64,000 bases of DNA from Moraxella osloensis. GTDB taxonomy: Bacteria; Pseudomonadota; Gammaproteobacteria; Pseudomonadales; Moraxellaceae. The notes below the pieces were generated by a model, which saw only the letters and a program-made list of their open reading frames with translations, did not search any database and had not been told where the DNA came from. Below are positions 26,903-36,489 of the stretch, piece after piece. The position numbers were made by a program, and so were the translations under genes. Numbering within the stretch: the stretch's first letter is position 1; each line of letters begins with the position of its first letter. The DNA lies in contig NZ_CP047226.1 in NCBI RefSeq assembly GCF_009867135.1, positions 1,364,001 to 1,428,000 on the forward strand, read 5' to 3'.

Positions 26903-28246
26903 CTAAGCAAAAAAATCTAATATGGTTTCATTCAAGATAAATTGTCGATCATCACCTAGCATAGTCACATCATAATTATGTACAAAGCTGACTGCTAATG
27001 CGCGACTGGGATCACACCAGGCCATAGACCCATTATACCCCATATGTCCAAATGCATCAGACACATCATGGAACAGACTAAACACACGATGATAACCGAG
27101 TCGCCACGCCATTACCGCTGGCATGATTTTGTCAAATTGCTCATTGTGAATGGTTGAAAGCGCCTTAAAAACAGCAGAATTGATTAACGTTTTACCTTGC
27201 CAAACACCGCGATTTGCAAGCATGGCGTAGACTGTTGCCAACGCTATGGCACTGGCGACACCATTTGCGGCAGGAATTTTCGCCTGCAGTGTGACAGGAT
27301 GATAATAATTAAATTGTCTGCTACCGATGGGTACCAGTGCCGACTTGTAATCTTCAATATTGATATTAGCAGGTTGAAAATACAGCGCGTTAATGGCTTG
27401 CGTTGTCAAAGGACTGTCCGATTGAGACAATGTTAACCATGCAGGGTAAAAAGGCAAAGATTGATAAAATTGTAGCGTTGAGTCAGCATCTTGAGTGAGT
27501 AAAGGTTTAGCTTGACTCTCTTTGGCACGTATTTGACCGGCAACCTGTTCGACTTTGTCTTTGGGTACCCCAAAATAGACTTGACCGACCAAATCGAGCG
27601 GTTCCAATAAATAATATTCTAGGGCTTGCTGCAGCGGTAATTGCGTTACTTTTTCAATCAGCCCACCCAATACCCAGCCTGATACCAAGGCACTGTAAGC
27701 GGCACAGGAATCCGCACTGGATTCGGTTGATTGATTAACAGATTCTTTATTAGCTGAACTATTACCTAATTTATGCGTATTAGTTGGACTATTTAATGCC
27801 ATTTGCTCAACATTACTGAGCATCAGTTGCCAATCTAGCATGTCTTTGGCATGTTCGGTGATACTGACAATATTAAATAATCCCGATTCGTGCGTTAGCA
27901 TATCGCGCAAAGTGACGTTATCTTTGCCATTTTGGGCAAATGCTGGCCAATCACTAGCCAGGGTTTTGTCATACGCTAAAAGATTTTGACTCACTAAAAT
28001 ATGAATCAACGTAACCAGTATCCCCTTGCCTGTCGAAAAATTCAACGACAGGGTGGATGGCTGCCAAGGGATAATTTGCTGGTTAGTTTTATCAATATTT
28101 GCGATACCGTGAGCCAATTGAGTGACCGCTTTACCTTGATGAAAAATGACCAGACTGCAGCCACCTACCTTTTGATTAAGATCAAATTGTGATAACAGTT
28201 GTGCTAGGTTTTGATTGAGCGCTTGATAATCCATTAAATCTTTCAT
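26903..28246 (-). CDS. CubicO/beta-lactamase-class-C-type serine hydrolase (EstB-like)
   Basis: 447 residues. Active-site S-x-x-K in FSTGKG (Ser71, Lys74), Tyr-Ser in AAYSALVSGW near residue 185 and the third motif HMGYNGSM near residue 412. No signal peptide, so it is probably cytosolic, which argues for an esterase rather than a beta-lactamase. The substrate is unknown. Followed downstream by the HIT gene. Confidence 0.82.
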   Translation of the reverse strand: MKDLMDYQALNQNLAQLLSQFDLNQKVGGCSLVIFHQGKAVTQLAHGIANIDKTNQQIIPWQPSTLSLNFSTGKGILVTLIHILVSQNLLAYDKTLASDWPAFAQNGKDNVTLRDMLTHESGLFNIVSITEHAKDMLDWQLMLSNVEQMALNSPTNTHKLGNSSANKESVNQSTESSADSCAAYSALVSGWVLGGLIEKVTQLPLQQALEYYLLEPLDLVGQVYFGVPKDKVEQVAGQIRAKESQAKPLLTQDADSTLQFYQSLPFYPAWLTLSQSDSPLTTQAINALYFQPANINIEDYKSALVPIGSRQFNYYHPVTLQAKIPAANGVASAIALATVYAMLANRGVWQGKTLINSAVFKALSTIHNEQFDKIMPAVMAWRLGYHRVFSLFHDVSDAFGHMGYNGSMAWCDPSRALAVSFVHNYDVTMLGDDRQFILNETILDFFA

Positions 28247-28351
28247 TGCTTCAATAGCATCCTAAAAAATCCTGTGCTAAAAAACACCCTGCTAAAAAAT
28301 AGCCGCTTAACATTGAACCCTTATTGAAATTTTTCTGTCGCTTTTTTGTCG

Positions 28352-29251
28352 CTATTTTTTAGCCTGAGCTTGGGTGATTTTCCCAATCAAATTGGCTTTT
28401 GGTGTAGCGGGATCATACACACCAAAATCCACCTGCTCGTCACGGTTATCAAATTTTGCGATAAACTCTACTTCAGAGGGCAAAAAAATCGGCAATTTAA
28501 ACGTCACATCACAGGTAAAGCTCTCTGGCAAATCACCCAACGCACCCAAGCATTTGGCTTTTGTCCACATACCATGGGCAATGGCTTTTGGAAAACCAAA
28601 TGCTTTGGCAGATAAAGGATGCAAATGAATCAGATTAAAATCCCCAGAGATAAATGCATAGCGACGCCCGATATCTTCAGGAATTTCCCAAAATTCATGC
28701 ATATCATTACTATCAAGTGTGGGCTTGGGTTCTACTTGCGTCGTCGATGGTTTTTGAGTCGTTTTTTGACGTTTTTGGCGTGATAAATACGTCGAAGTCC
28801 CTTCCCAAACCAGCTCATCTTTTTCAAAAACTTTAGTGACAAAATCAAACTGCTTACCACGATCATGGTCGCGCAAGTTAGCAAAGCTCACTTCCATTTT
28901 AAAAATTGCGCTATCTTTAATGCGCCGATATTGGGTAACACTGTTTTGCACGTGAATCAAGCCGAGCATGGCAAAGGGAAATGGCTCTTTGACCATCATG
29001 TTCATCTGTAACGACTGCGACAGCACCGCAAAATACGTCGGGGGCACGTAGCTATTGTTTTCAAAACCACAAATCCTGCGGTAATCCGCTAAGTTATCAT
29101 GATCGATTTCAAGCGTATTGACGCTATAAGTAGCATTGGGCAGCACCGCATTGGCTGATTTGTCTTGGTCGCCAATGGGTAAAAAACTTTTGATAATATT
29201 GGCATAGGTGGTGTGCGGCTTTGGCAAACGACTAAAATTTTGGTCTGACAT
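28352..29251 (-). CDS. MaoC-like (R)-hydratase, double hot-dog
   Basis: 299 residues. The C-terminal MaoC domain has the hydratase signature FNLIHLHPLSAKAFGFPKAIAHGMW (in pieces around residue 205-230) with the Asp/Asn-His active pair. The N-terminal half looks like a degenerate hot-dog domain. Hydrates enoyl-CoA to (R)-3-hydroxyacyl-CoA. It is downstream of a FabG4-like reductase on the same strand and near a divergent thiolase, so together they cover three steps of a fatty acyl-CoA cycle. Confidence 0.83.
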   Translation of the reverse strand: MSDQNFSRLPKPHTTYANIIKSFLPIGDQDKSANAVLPNATYSVNTLEIDHDNLADYRRICGFENNSYVPPTYFAVLSQSLQMNMMVKEPFPFAMLGLIHVQNSVTQYRRIKDSAIFKMEVSFANLRDHDRGKQFDFVTKVFEKDELVWEGTSTYLSRQKRQKTTQKPSTTQVEPKPTLDSNDMHEFWEIPEDIGRRYAFISGDFNLIHLHPLSAKAFGFPKAIAHGMWTKAKCLGALGDLPESFTCDVTFKLPIFLPSEVEFIAKFDNRDEQVDFGVYDPATPKANLIGKITQAQAKK

Positions 29252-29457
29252 ACAGACTGTCCTTACTTTTTTACTTTTTAAGCTTGAGCCAACAAAGGGC
29301 TATTTGATTAGATAGTGTTCGGGTATATTCCATTACTTTTGATTACCGTCAGATCTCAAAATCTGAGAACTTAGTTTATTATAATCGAATGTCACACTCT
29401 AATTGTTGATTTTTTGCATAAAGCTTAGTTTAAGTTTGACTTAGAAAAAATAATGAA

Positions 29458-29497
29458 AAAAAATCAGTAGCGATATTTTCGATACTGATTTTTTTCA
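29458..29497. terminator. Intrinsic terminator after the FabG4-like gene
   Basis: AAAATCAGTA-GCGATATTTTCGA-TACTGATTTTTTT; stem of about 10 pairs with A/T tracts on both sides. Confidence 0.75.
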
Positions 29498-29509
29498 GCC
29501 CATCAATAA

Positions 29510-30892
29510 TTACGCACCCAACACACTTTGACCACAAACGCGGACAATGTTGCCATTGACGCCGCCCGATGCAGGGCAAGCCAGCCAAGCAATGGTCTCA
29601 GCCACATCAATCGGCAAACCGCCTTGGCTCATTGAGTTCATCCTGCGACCTGCTTCTCGAATCGCAAAAGGTATGGCAGCGGTCATTTGGGTTTCGATAA
29701 ACCCTGGCGCTACCGCGTTGATGGTAATACCGTTTTTTAACGTAGGTGCAGTCGCTTGTACCGCGCCAATCACGCCAGCTTTGCTCATGGCATAATTGGT
29801 CTGTCCCAAATTGCCGGCAATACCGCTAATGGATGATACGCATACGATTCTGGCGTTTTCATTGAAACTGTCATGACTGAGTAAGTAATCATCAATTTTT
29901 TCTTCGGCATTGAGATTGACGTTCATGACGGCATCCCACATGTTATCATCCATTTTCGCCAATGTCTTGTCACGCGTTATGCCTGCATTGTGGACAATAC
30001 CATCTAAGCCGCCACGTTTGGCTGCCGCTGCCGCTATTTTTTCACCGGCATCATCGGCTGTGATATCTAATGTTAAAGTAGAGCCGCCTATCTCGCCTGC
30101 TACTTTTTGCAAGTCAGATTGCTGTGCAGCCACATCGACACAGATGACATGTGCGCCATCACGCGATAATACTTTCGCGATGGCTTCGCCAATACCTCGG
30201 CTCGCACCAGTCACCACCAGTGTTTTATCTTTTAAAGGTTTTTGCCAATCAACCGTGACTGGGTTACCTTCACCCACTCTCACCACTTGTCCTGACACAT
30301 AAGCAGAACGCGGTGAGGCAAAAAAACGTAAAGTAGATTCAAGGTTTTGCGCCGCATTTGGGTCTACATAGATAAGCTGGCTTGTGATACCGCGCTTAAA
30401 CTCTTTACCGACGGATTTGACAAATCCTTCTAAAGCACGCTGGGCTGCTGCCTGTGTGATACTGGTGCATTTTTCAGGTGGCAAGCCAATGACGATAACG
30501 CGACCTGAGCGGTCAATCGAACGCGCAATCGGATGAAAGAAGTTGTAAACTTGTTTTAGCTCATGGGTTGTCTTGATACCTGAAGCATCGAAAATTGCCA
30601 CTTTAAAATACTGATTCGCGCCAAACTGCTCGGTGTCAATCTGTGCATTTTGTAAAGCATCACGCGCTGACTCATTGGGGTCTAGATAGACATCCGCTTG
30701 CACATTCGCTAATACTTTGGCGATGTCATTTGCCAGGACAGCGTTTTCACTGATTCCAAAAATGACACTACCGGTAATAGGTGCTTGACCGTCTTTATAA
30801 CGCTCAAGGTTGACTGGCATCGGTAAACCCAAATTTTGGGCAATCTTACGTCCCAGTGGATTTTGAACGAATTCGGAATAATGGTCTGACAT
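29510..30892 (-). CDS. 3-oxoacyl-ACP/CoA reductase, high-molecular-weight FabG4 type
   Basis: 460 residues, far longer than housekeeping FabG (~245). Residues 1-220 form an N-terminal flavodoxin-like domain and residues 222-460 a full SDR domain: TGASRGIG (228-235), NAGI, and the catalytic set SSISG...YAMSK. This architecture is known for FabG4-type, NADH-using reductases that act on longer acyl-CoA substrates. Divergent from the thiolase gene (347 bases apart) and upstream of a MaoC gene. Confidence 0.87.
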   Translation of the reverse strand: MSDHYSEFVQNPLGRKIAQNLGLPMPVNLERYKDGQAPITGSVIFGISENAVLANDIAKVLANVQADVYLDPNESARDALQNAQIDTEQFGANQYFKVAIFDASGIKTTHELKQVYNFFHPIARSIDRSGRVIVIGLPPEKCTSITQAAAQRALEGFVKSVGKEFKRGITSQLIYVDPNAAQNLESTLRFFASPRSAYVSGQVVRVGEGNPVTVDWQKPLKDKTLVVTGASRGIGEAIAKVLSRDGAHVICVDVAAQQSDLQKVAGEIGGSTLTLDITADDAGEKIAAAAAKRGGLDGIVHNAGITRDKTLAKMDDNMWDAVMNVNLNAEEKIDDYLLSHDSFNENARIVCVSSISGIAGNLGQTNYAMSKAGVIGAVQATAPTLKNGITINAVAPGFIETQMTAAIPFAIREAGRRMNSMSQGGLPIDVAETIAWLACPASGGVNGNIVRVCGQSVLGA

Positions 30893-31239
30893 AAGGACTC
30901 CTTTGAATAGTTAGTTCTGCTTGGACTATTAGATAAGGCTTAATTAAATACTAAGTTCAACACTGAGTAAAACACTAATTTAAAAAAATTTTCTGTCTAA
31001 ATTCTATACCAATCAAGCAATATTGAACAGTCATATCAAATAAAATTTTATTGGTTTTGTTCATTTATATAAATTATCGTTATATATATACCTTTAGGCG
31101 ATATTTTTGTCTGCGTTTTATGGTAACATCACTACAACTTAAAAAGTTTAGTTATTTTTAAAAGATTTCGTTATTTTTAAAAATTATTTGGTTTAAGCTT
31201 AGCCAATTTTTTTAATTAATTGCTCAAAAGGACTTTTCT
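30893..31239. promoter_or_regulatory. Divergent promoter region, FabG4-like gene / thiolase
   Basis: 347 AT-rich bases without a plausible gene. Contains a direct repeat GTTATTTTTAAAA (31151-31163 and 31170-31182; 19-base period), which may be a regulator site for both genes. The thiolase start has an AAAAGGAC Shine-Dalgarno. Confidence 0.5.
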
Positions 31240-32553
31240 ATGGACAATTTTCAACACCCAACTCACCAGCCTGCTGGCAAAAAGGTCGCTATTTTAGGTG
31301 GCAACCGTATTCCGTTCGCCCGCTCAAATGGCCAATACGCCAATGTCAGCAATTCTGAAATGTTGACAGCTGCGCTTAACGGCTTGGTGGAACGCTATAA
31401 CTTACAAGATAAACGCTTGGGTGAAGTGGTGGCAGGCGCGGTCATTAAATTAAGCCGTGATATCAATCTCACCCGTGAATGTGTGTTAAGCACGGCGTTA
31501 AGTCCGCAAACACCTGCTTATGATGTGTCACAGGCGTGTGCTACGGGACTACAAGCGGCTTTCGCGGTGAGCAATAAAATCGCCTTGGGGCTGATTGATT
31601 CGGGGATTGCAGGCGGTGTGGATACCACTTCTGATGCCCCTTTAGGCATTGGTGATGGGCTGCGTAAAGCGCTGTTAAAACTTAATAATGCCAAAACCAA
31701 TAAAGATCGCTTGCAAGCGTTATTAAGCATTAACCCAAAAGACTTGATTGATGCACCGCAAAATGGTGAACCTCGCACCAAATTATCGATGGGTGACCAC
31801 CAAGCCATCACCGCACTTGAATGGGCTATCACTCGTGAAGCACAAGATGAGTTTACCTTTAATAGCCATAAGAACTTGGCACGTGCGTACGATGAGGGTT
31901 TTTTTGATGATTTAATCACGCCATTTAAGGGTTTAACACGCGACAATAATCTACGTCCTGATATTTCGTTAGAAAAATTGGCGTCATTAAAACCTGTATT
32001 TGGTAAGAAAAATGCCAACCCGACCATGACGGCTGGCAACTCAACGCCGCTGACTGATGGCGCGTCTTGTGTGTTATTAGGCACAGATGAGTGGGCAGCA
32101 GCGAATGGATTAAAACCGCTTGCTTATCTCACCTACCAAGAAACTGCTGCGGTTGATTTTATAGGTAAAAAAGGCGTTAAAGAAGGCTTATTGATGGCAC
32201 CTGCCTATGCTGTGCCACGTATGTTGCAACGTGCTGGATTGACGCTGCAAGACTTTGATTATTATGAAATTCATGAAGCATTTGCCTCACAGGTATTGTC
32301 TACACTTGCTGCGTGGGAAGACGAAAGTTTTTGCAAAGAACGCTTAGGTCTTGATAAGCCACTTGGCGCGATTGACCGCAGTAAACTTAACGTAAATGGC
32401 TCATCACTTGCTGCAGGGCATCCGTTTGCCGCAACCGGTGGTCGCATTCTTGCCAGCACCGCTAAACTACTGGATCAAAAAGGATCGGGTCGTGCGCTGA
32501 TTTCTATCTGTGCGGCAGGCGGACAAGGTGTGGTCGCCATTTTAGAAAAATAA
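31240..32553 (+). CDS. Acetyl-CoA C-acyltransferase (thiolase, FadI-like)
   Basis: 437 residues. Nucleophilic Cys100 in SQACATGLQAAF, the His in YEIHEAFASQ near residue 347, NGSSLAAGHPFAATGGR near 390 and the second active Cys in ISICAAGGQG at the C-terminus. Cleaves 3-ketoacyl-CoA to acetyl-CoA, or condenses in reverse. Length and sequence are closer to FadI/long thiolases than to AtoB. No fadJ neighbour. Confidence 0.9.
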   Translation: MDNFQHPTHQPAGKKVAILGGNRIPFARSNGQYANVSNSEMLTAALNGLVERYNLQDKRLGEVVAGAVIKLSRDINLTRECVLSTALSPQTPAYDVSQACATGLQAAFAVSNKIALGLIDSGIAGGVDTTSDAPLGIGDGLRKALLKLNNAKTNKDRLQALLSINPKDLIDAPQNGEPRTKLSMGDHQAITALEWAITREAQDEFTFNSHKNLARAYDEGFFDDLITPFKGLTRDNNLRPDISLEKLASLKPVFGKKNANPTMTAGNSTPLTDGASCVLLGTDEWAAANGLKPLAYLTYQETAAVDFIGKKGVKEGLLMAPAYAVPRMLQRAGLTLQDFDYYEIHEAFASQVLSTLAAWEDESFCKERLGLDKPLGAIDRSKLNVNGSSLAAGHPFAATGGRILASTAKLLDQKGSGRALISICAAGGQGVVAILEK

Positions 32554-32649
32554 TCAAGTAACTAATACCAAGTAATTATAGTTAAGTACTTATACTTAAG
32601 TACTTAACTATTCAAACAACTGATAAATAAGCACTTAAAATAATAGTGT

Positions 32650-32683
32650 AAAAAAGGCGAGATAATGCTCTCGCCTTTTTTTA
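32650..32683. terminator. Intrinsic terminator between thiolase and DUF1315 gene
   Basis: AAAAAAGGCGAGA-TAATGC-TCTCGCCTTTTTTT: strong stem with A and T tracts, able to stop both converging genes. Confidence 0.88.
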
Positions 32684-32687
32684 TCGC

Positions 32688-32978
32688 CTAACTAAATTTA
32701 ATCGGTTTTTCGCCATCTTCATCTTGCGGTTTATTTGGGTAGTGATGATCATGACCAATATCACAGTCTTCTGCCGCTTTTTTGGGACGATGAATATAGC
32801 CAGTGCGCTCTTCGACGCCCAAAAATTCATGCTCCCACACCATCACCGCTTGCATACAAGTTTGACGCTGTTCTTCCGTCAAGTTTCCACCATCTTCCCA
32901 TTTGCCAAGCGAAATCGCTTGACGAAATTTTTCAACAATTTCAGGCGTTAACGCTGATAAAATCGCTTGTTTATCCAT
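32688..32978 (-). CDS. DUF1315 (YeaC-like) protein
   Basis: 96 residues, cytosolic. Matches the DUF1315 pattern: LTPEIVEKFRQAISLGKWEDG, LTEEQRQTCMQAVMVWE, and a C-terminal region rich in His/Asp (CDIGHDHHYPNKPQDED). Function unknown in all bacteria. Single gene between two convergent or divergent neighbours. Confidence 0.85.
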   Translation of the reverse strand: MDKQAILSALTPEIVEKFRQAISLGKWEDGGNLTEEQRQTCMQAVMVWEHEFLGVEERTGYIHRPKKAAEDCDIGHDHHYPNKPQDEDGEKPIKFS

Positions 32979-33230
32979 GACCCAATTGTCCTTATACCCT
33001 TGAATAAATCACAATAGTTTAAAAAAATTTTGCTAAATAATTAAAAAATTATAGCAAATTAAGCGGATAAAATCTATTTGGCAAGTTGTCTTACAGCCAG
33101 CTAGCTGCCTACAATGATGTGATTACAAATTGGGCAATGTTAATTTGCACACAGATATTATATGCTTTGCTTATCAAAAGTTGTGAAAACTTAGCTTATA
33201 AAAATTTACCTTATAAAATAGAGCACCCCT

Positions 33231-35267
33231 ATGAACTTTCTCAAATACAGCTATCATCAACACGCTGTAACCCGTGTTTTTAATCAAAAGAAAATAGCTT
33301 TTAATCAAAAGCAGTTGGCTAAAACGGTCTTTGTATTGAGCCTAATATCCGGCCAACATTATGCGCTAGCAGCGCCTTTATCCTATGTGTCGCCTGCGCC
33401 AGTTCAGCAATTTTCGTCACATACAGCCCTATTTACGCCGACGCCTACTGCCGCTACCCAAGCACTGCAAACGGCATTGACATCAGCCCATGAGCAAAAT
33501 TTAGCTGCGCAAAAAGCGTGGCTGCGGTTGTTGTATTATCCTGAGAAAATCACTACAAAACAGCCCTTTGAAAGTCGGGTCAACAATCGTTTTAACCCAC
33601 AAGCGAGCCAACGACAATTTTTTGCTAGCGCACAAGGCGCCAAAAATCCCCAAGCAGAACTTGATGAAATGCTCACACAGTTATTTCACCCTACCAAAAA
33701 AAATAATGCCTCTGTTCAATGTCGCTTTCCCGCTCGTACACAGTGGCTCATTGAAAACTTAGCCATCGATACCTCAAGCATACCCAATCAACATTGCGAT
33801 GCGCTCGATTCATGGCTACAAAAAATCAATCCCCAATCCGTCTCATTAATTTTTGCCAGTGAGTATTTAGATAGTCCACCGTCTGCGTTTGCCCATAGTT
33901 TTTTGCGATTTGATAATGCCGATCTTAGCAATCAATACTATTTGAACTTCACGCCGAAAGTCACCGACGGTGAGCATTTTTTAAAATTTGCTTACAAATC
34001 TAGTATCGGTGGCAATGTAGGCGAATTTACCATGACCAATTATCAGCAAGGTATTAAAGAATATTTGCAAGACAATGGGCGCAATGTGTGGCAATATCAG
34101 CTCAATCTTACTGATAAACAGGTTAAACAACTTGCCTATCGAACTTGGGAAATCAAAGACCAAAATTTGCCTTATTATCTGTTATCCGATAACTGCGCCT
34201 CTGAAATTTTGGTGTTACTAAATTCTATTTTTCCCGATAAAAATTTTTTAGTAACTGACTCCCCAATGGTTTCCCCCGCCCAAGTGGTACGCATGTTAAA
34301 TCGCGAAAATTTGATTCGCTCTACCAATTTTAGTCCTTCCACACCGACTATTGTGCAAGCGCAATTAAATACCCGCAACGCGGTAAATCATCCCAAGGCT
34401 TTTAACAATACCCATCAAGATATAGCGTCAAGTCCTCAAATATTGCCTAGCCGCGACAATCCTGAACTGGCTAATCCTTTGAGTCGATTTGATATCGGGG
34501 TCAGCCAGCAGTCGTTTGATAGGGTGAATGGACGACCTAAATTAGACAGTAATCAGGCTATCACGTTAAATTACCGCATGGTGTATCGTGATGCGTTGGA
34601 TAAAATTGATGGCTATCCCGTAGGCTCGCAATTGACGGCATTGAATATGGGTCTTAGCATCCATGACAACGCCGACCATCGAGATAGCGTGCAACTTGAG
34701 CAGCTAGGATTATTTGATGTGCGTTCATTGCATCCGATTAATAGCGCAAAAAAAGGTATTTCATGGGGTGGTAATATTGGCTTACAACGAGTCTTTGATG
34801 GTATCAAGACTATCAACAGTAGCAACAAAGATGACCACAGCACTACAGACAATCATTTGGTCGCAAATATTAGCGGTGAATTTGGTAAAAGCGTGGCACT
34901 AGGTAGCGCCGCCCCAAACACAGGCGATATGCCCGCCAATATTTGCTATGGCTTGGGTACTATTGCAGCGCAGTTTGGTAAGGGCTTATATCATGGTTAT
35001 CGTGCTGGGCTTGGCGTCAATGTCGGGTGCAATGCAGAATTGCGTCCAAATTGGCGTGCGATATCGGAATTAAAACTGCCATTTTGGATAAGTGGCGATA
35101 GTGATAATGAAAGCTATTGGCAGCCCAAACTCAGTATTGGTAGTCAATATGATATCAATCAAACCAATGCGATTCGGGTTACCGCTAGCCGTGAATGGTT
35201 GCCAAAGTCCGACATTATCGATAACGTTGATGAGGTTGGGCTAAAATGGCTACACTATTTTGATTGA
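33231..35267 (+). CDS. DUF4105 (Lnb N-terminal-like) periplasmic protein
   Basis: 678 residues. Signal-anchor-like N-terminus with a hydrophobic stretch TVFVLSLISGQHYALAAP (about residues 32-50). The DUF4105 core is at about residues 200-330: SEYLDSPPSAFAHSFLRFDN and LPYYLLSDNCASEIL, with the His, Cys and Asp typical of this papain-like fold. The C-terminal 280 residues look like beta-strand-rich outer-membrane-type sequence. The last codon and stop (GAT TGA) use the first bases of a TnpB element; before insertion the end read GAA TAA, so only the last residue changed (E to D). Confidence 0.83.
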   Translation: MNFLKYSYHQHAVTRVFNQKKIAFNQKQLAKTVFVLSLISGQHYALAAPLSYVSPAPVQQFSSHTALFTPTPTAATQALQTALTSAHEQNLAAQKAWLRLLYYPEKITTKQPFESRVNNRFNPQASQRQFFASAQGAKNPQAELDEMLTQLFHPTKKNNASVQCRFPARTQWLIENLAIDTSSIPNQHCDALDSWLQKINPQSVSLIFASEYLDSPPSAFAHSFLRFDNADLSNQYYLNFTPKVTDGEHFLKFAYKSSIGGNVGEFTMTNYQQGIKEYLQDNGRNVWQYQLNLTDKQVKQLAYRTWEIKDQNLPYYLLSDNCASEILVLLNSIFPDKNFLVTDSPMVSPAQVVRMLNRENLIRSTNFSPSTPTIVQAQLNTRNAVNHPKAFNNTHQDIASSPQILPSRDNPELANPLSRFDIGVSQQSFDRVNGRPKLDSNQAITLNYRMVYRDALDKIDGYPVGSQLTALNMGLSIHDNADHRDSVQLEQLGLFDVRSLHPINSAKKGISWGGNIGLQRVFDGIKTINSSNKDDHSTTDNHLVANISGEFGKSVALGSAAPNTGDMPANICYGLGTIAAQFGKGLYHGYRAGLGVNVGCNAELRPNWRAISELKLPFWISGDSDNESYWQPKLSIGSQYDINQTNAIRVTASREWLPKSDIIDNVDEVGLKWLHYFD

Positions 35268-35430
35268 CTTCCTCCCCTCCCTATCGTTCGGGGATTCCTT
35301 CTACAAGACGGTTAAGCCCAACCGCAAGAATGTTCTTACTGGCATTGATATCTCTATCATGCCGTGTGCCACACGAAGCACATATCCATTCTCTTATTCC
35401 AAGCGATTTTCTACCTTTCGGACTATTGGC
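35267..35430 (-). ncRNA. Probable omega RNA (reRNA) of TnpB element 2
   Basis: Region over the 3' end of tnpB and the right-end hairpin (35273-35294), by analogy with known TnpB systems. The guide would start at 35263 and read TCAAAATAGTGTAGCC, the antisense of the DUF4105 gene's 3' end. The 5' limit is not visible in sequence. Confidence 0.4.
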
Positions 35431-36387
35431 GGTGATTTCACCGCAACACGAACATCGCTGGGTCGTGTATCTCTCATTCACGATTTCAAAACGACAACCT
35501 GCGTTCTCGCATTTGTAGGTCAGTTGTCGCTTGAGTTCAAACCAACCTGCATCGTAAACCGATTTGGCTAGTTTGCCTTTTTTACTGTTAAATTGGGTAG
35601 TTCTAACGTCACCTACCACGATTAGGGCATTGTCTTTGACTAATTGGGTGGTGAATTTGTGGATTAGGTCTTGCCGTGTATGTTTGATTTTGGCATGGAT
35701 CGCTTTGACACGCTGTTTGTTTTTGGCACGTTGGGCGGTGGCTAATGCTTTGGCATATTTGAGCGTTTGCTTGATGGTGAGTTTGTCACCGCTTGAGGTA
35801 GTGGCACTGTCTTTAAGCCCTAAGTCAATGCCTACACTGCCTGTACCGCATTGTGTCTTGGGGTAGTCTTTGACGGTGATACAGGCATACCAACGGTTAC
35901 GGCTGTCTTGGACGATTTCTAGTGTGTTGATTTGGTAAAGCGATAGGTTGTAGCTGTCCCATAGATCAATGACTAGCTTTTGCCCTTTGGCTAAAGATAG
36001 TTGTAAGGTAGATTTTAAGCCCTTTTTGCCTGTTTGGTGCGTGGCAATATGCTTAATGGCAGATTGTTTAAATGGTAGCCAACCCAAGCTTTTACGCTTT
36101 GATGTTGGGTTGTTGGTTCGCCATGATAACTTAGCTTTTTTGAATTGTTTTCTAGCTTTGGCATGGGTTTCATTGATGGCTTGGATAGTCTGACTGTGTA
36201 AGCCTAGCAGTTCACCACTACCTTTGGTATATTCGTTTAAATCATACGCACTAAAGAATTTGCCAGTACGCTTAAGATGCTCGTAGCTTAACGCATTGAC
36301 ATAATTCCACACGAAATTAACTGCACCGCTTAGACGGTTAAGCTTTGCTATATGTTTATCTCGTATGCGTAACTTGAGTGTTTTCAT
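35281..36387 (-). CDS. tnpB: TnpB, RNA-guided nuclease-like transposon protein (copy 2)
   Basis: 368 residues, intact, about 90% identical to copy 1. RuvC-I in VGIDLGLKDS, VVGDVRTTQ at the usual RuvC-II glutamate (Gly, as in copy 1), GWFELKRQL, zinc ribbon with CSCCGE and CASCG, and RuvC-III in RHDRDINASKNIL. Differences from copy 1 cluster around the zinc ribbon. Ends ...VEGIPER. No tnpA nearby. Confidence 0.92.
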   Translation of the reverse strand: MKTLKLRIRDKHIAKLNRLSGAVNFVWNYVNALSYEHLKRTGKFFSAYDLNEYTKGSGELLGLHSQTIQAINETHAKARKQFKKAKLSWRTNNPTSKRKSLGWLPFKQSAIKHIATHQTGKKGLKSTLQLSLAKGQKLVIDLWDSYNLSLYQINTLEIVQDSRNRWYACITVKDYPKTQCGTGSVGIDLGLKDSATTSSGDKLTIKQTLKYAKALATAQRAKNKQRVKAIHAKIKHTRQDLIHKFTTQLVKDNALIVVGDVRTTQFNSKKGKLAKSVYDAGWFELKRQLTYKCENAGCRFEIVNERYTTQRCSCCGEITANSPKGRKSLGIREWICASCGTRHDRDINASKNILAVGLNRLVEGIPER

Positions 36388-36489
36388 AGGGTTATTCTAA
36401 CATATTTTATATTTTTTATGTGTCAATACGGTTGCTTAAGTTGCCTTATATCCACCGCCTGAAGTCGGTGGTTTTACGGCAACAGAGGA

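Larger units (their letters stand above)
35264..36488 (-). mobile_element. IS200/IS605-superfamily element (tnpB only), copy 2, at the stop codon of the DUF4105 gene
   Basis: 1,225 bp, same ends as copy 1: CCTCTGTTGCCG at the left end (36488 downward) preceded by TTTAT (36489-36493, minus strand), and GGAAGTCAA at the right end (35264). Hairpins at 36452-36471 and 35273-35294. The two elements differ at many bases, including the right-end hairpin loop and arms, so they are not products of one very recent transposition. No target duplication. The mnmG terminator just beyond was left intact. Confidence 0.88.
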
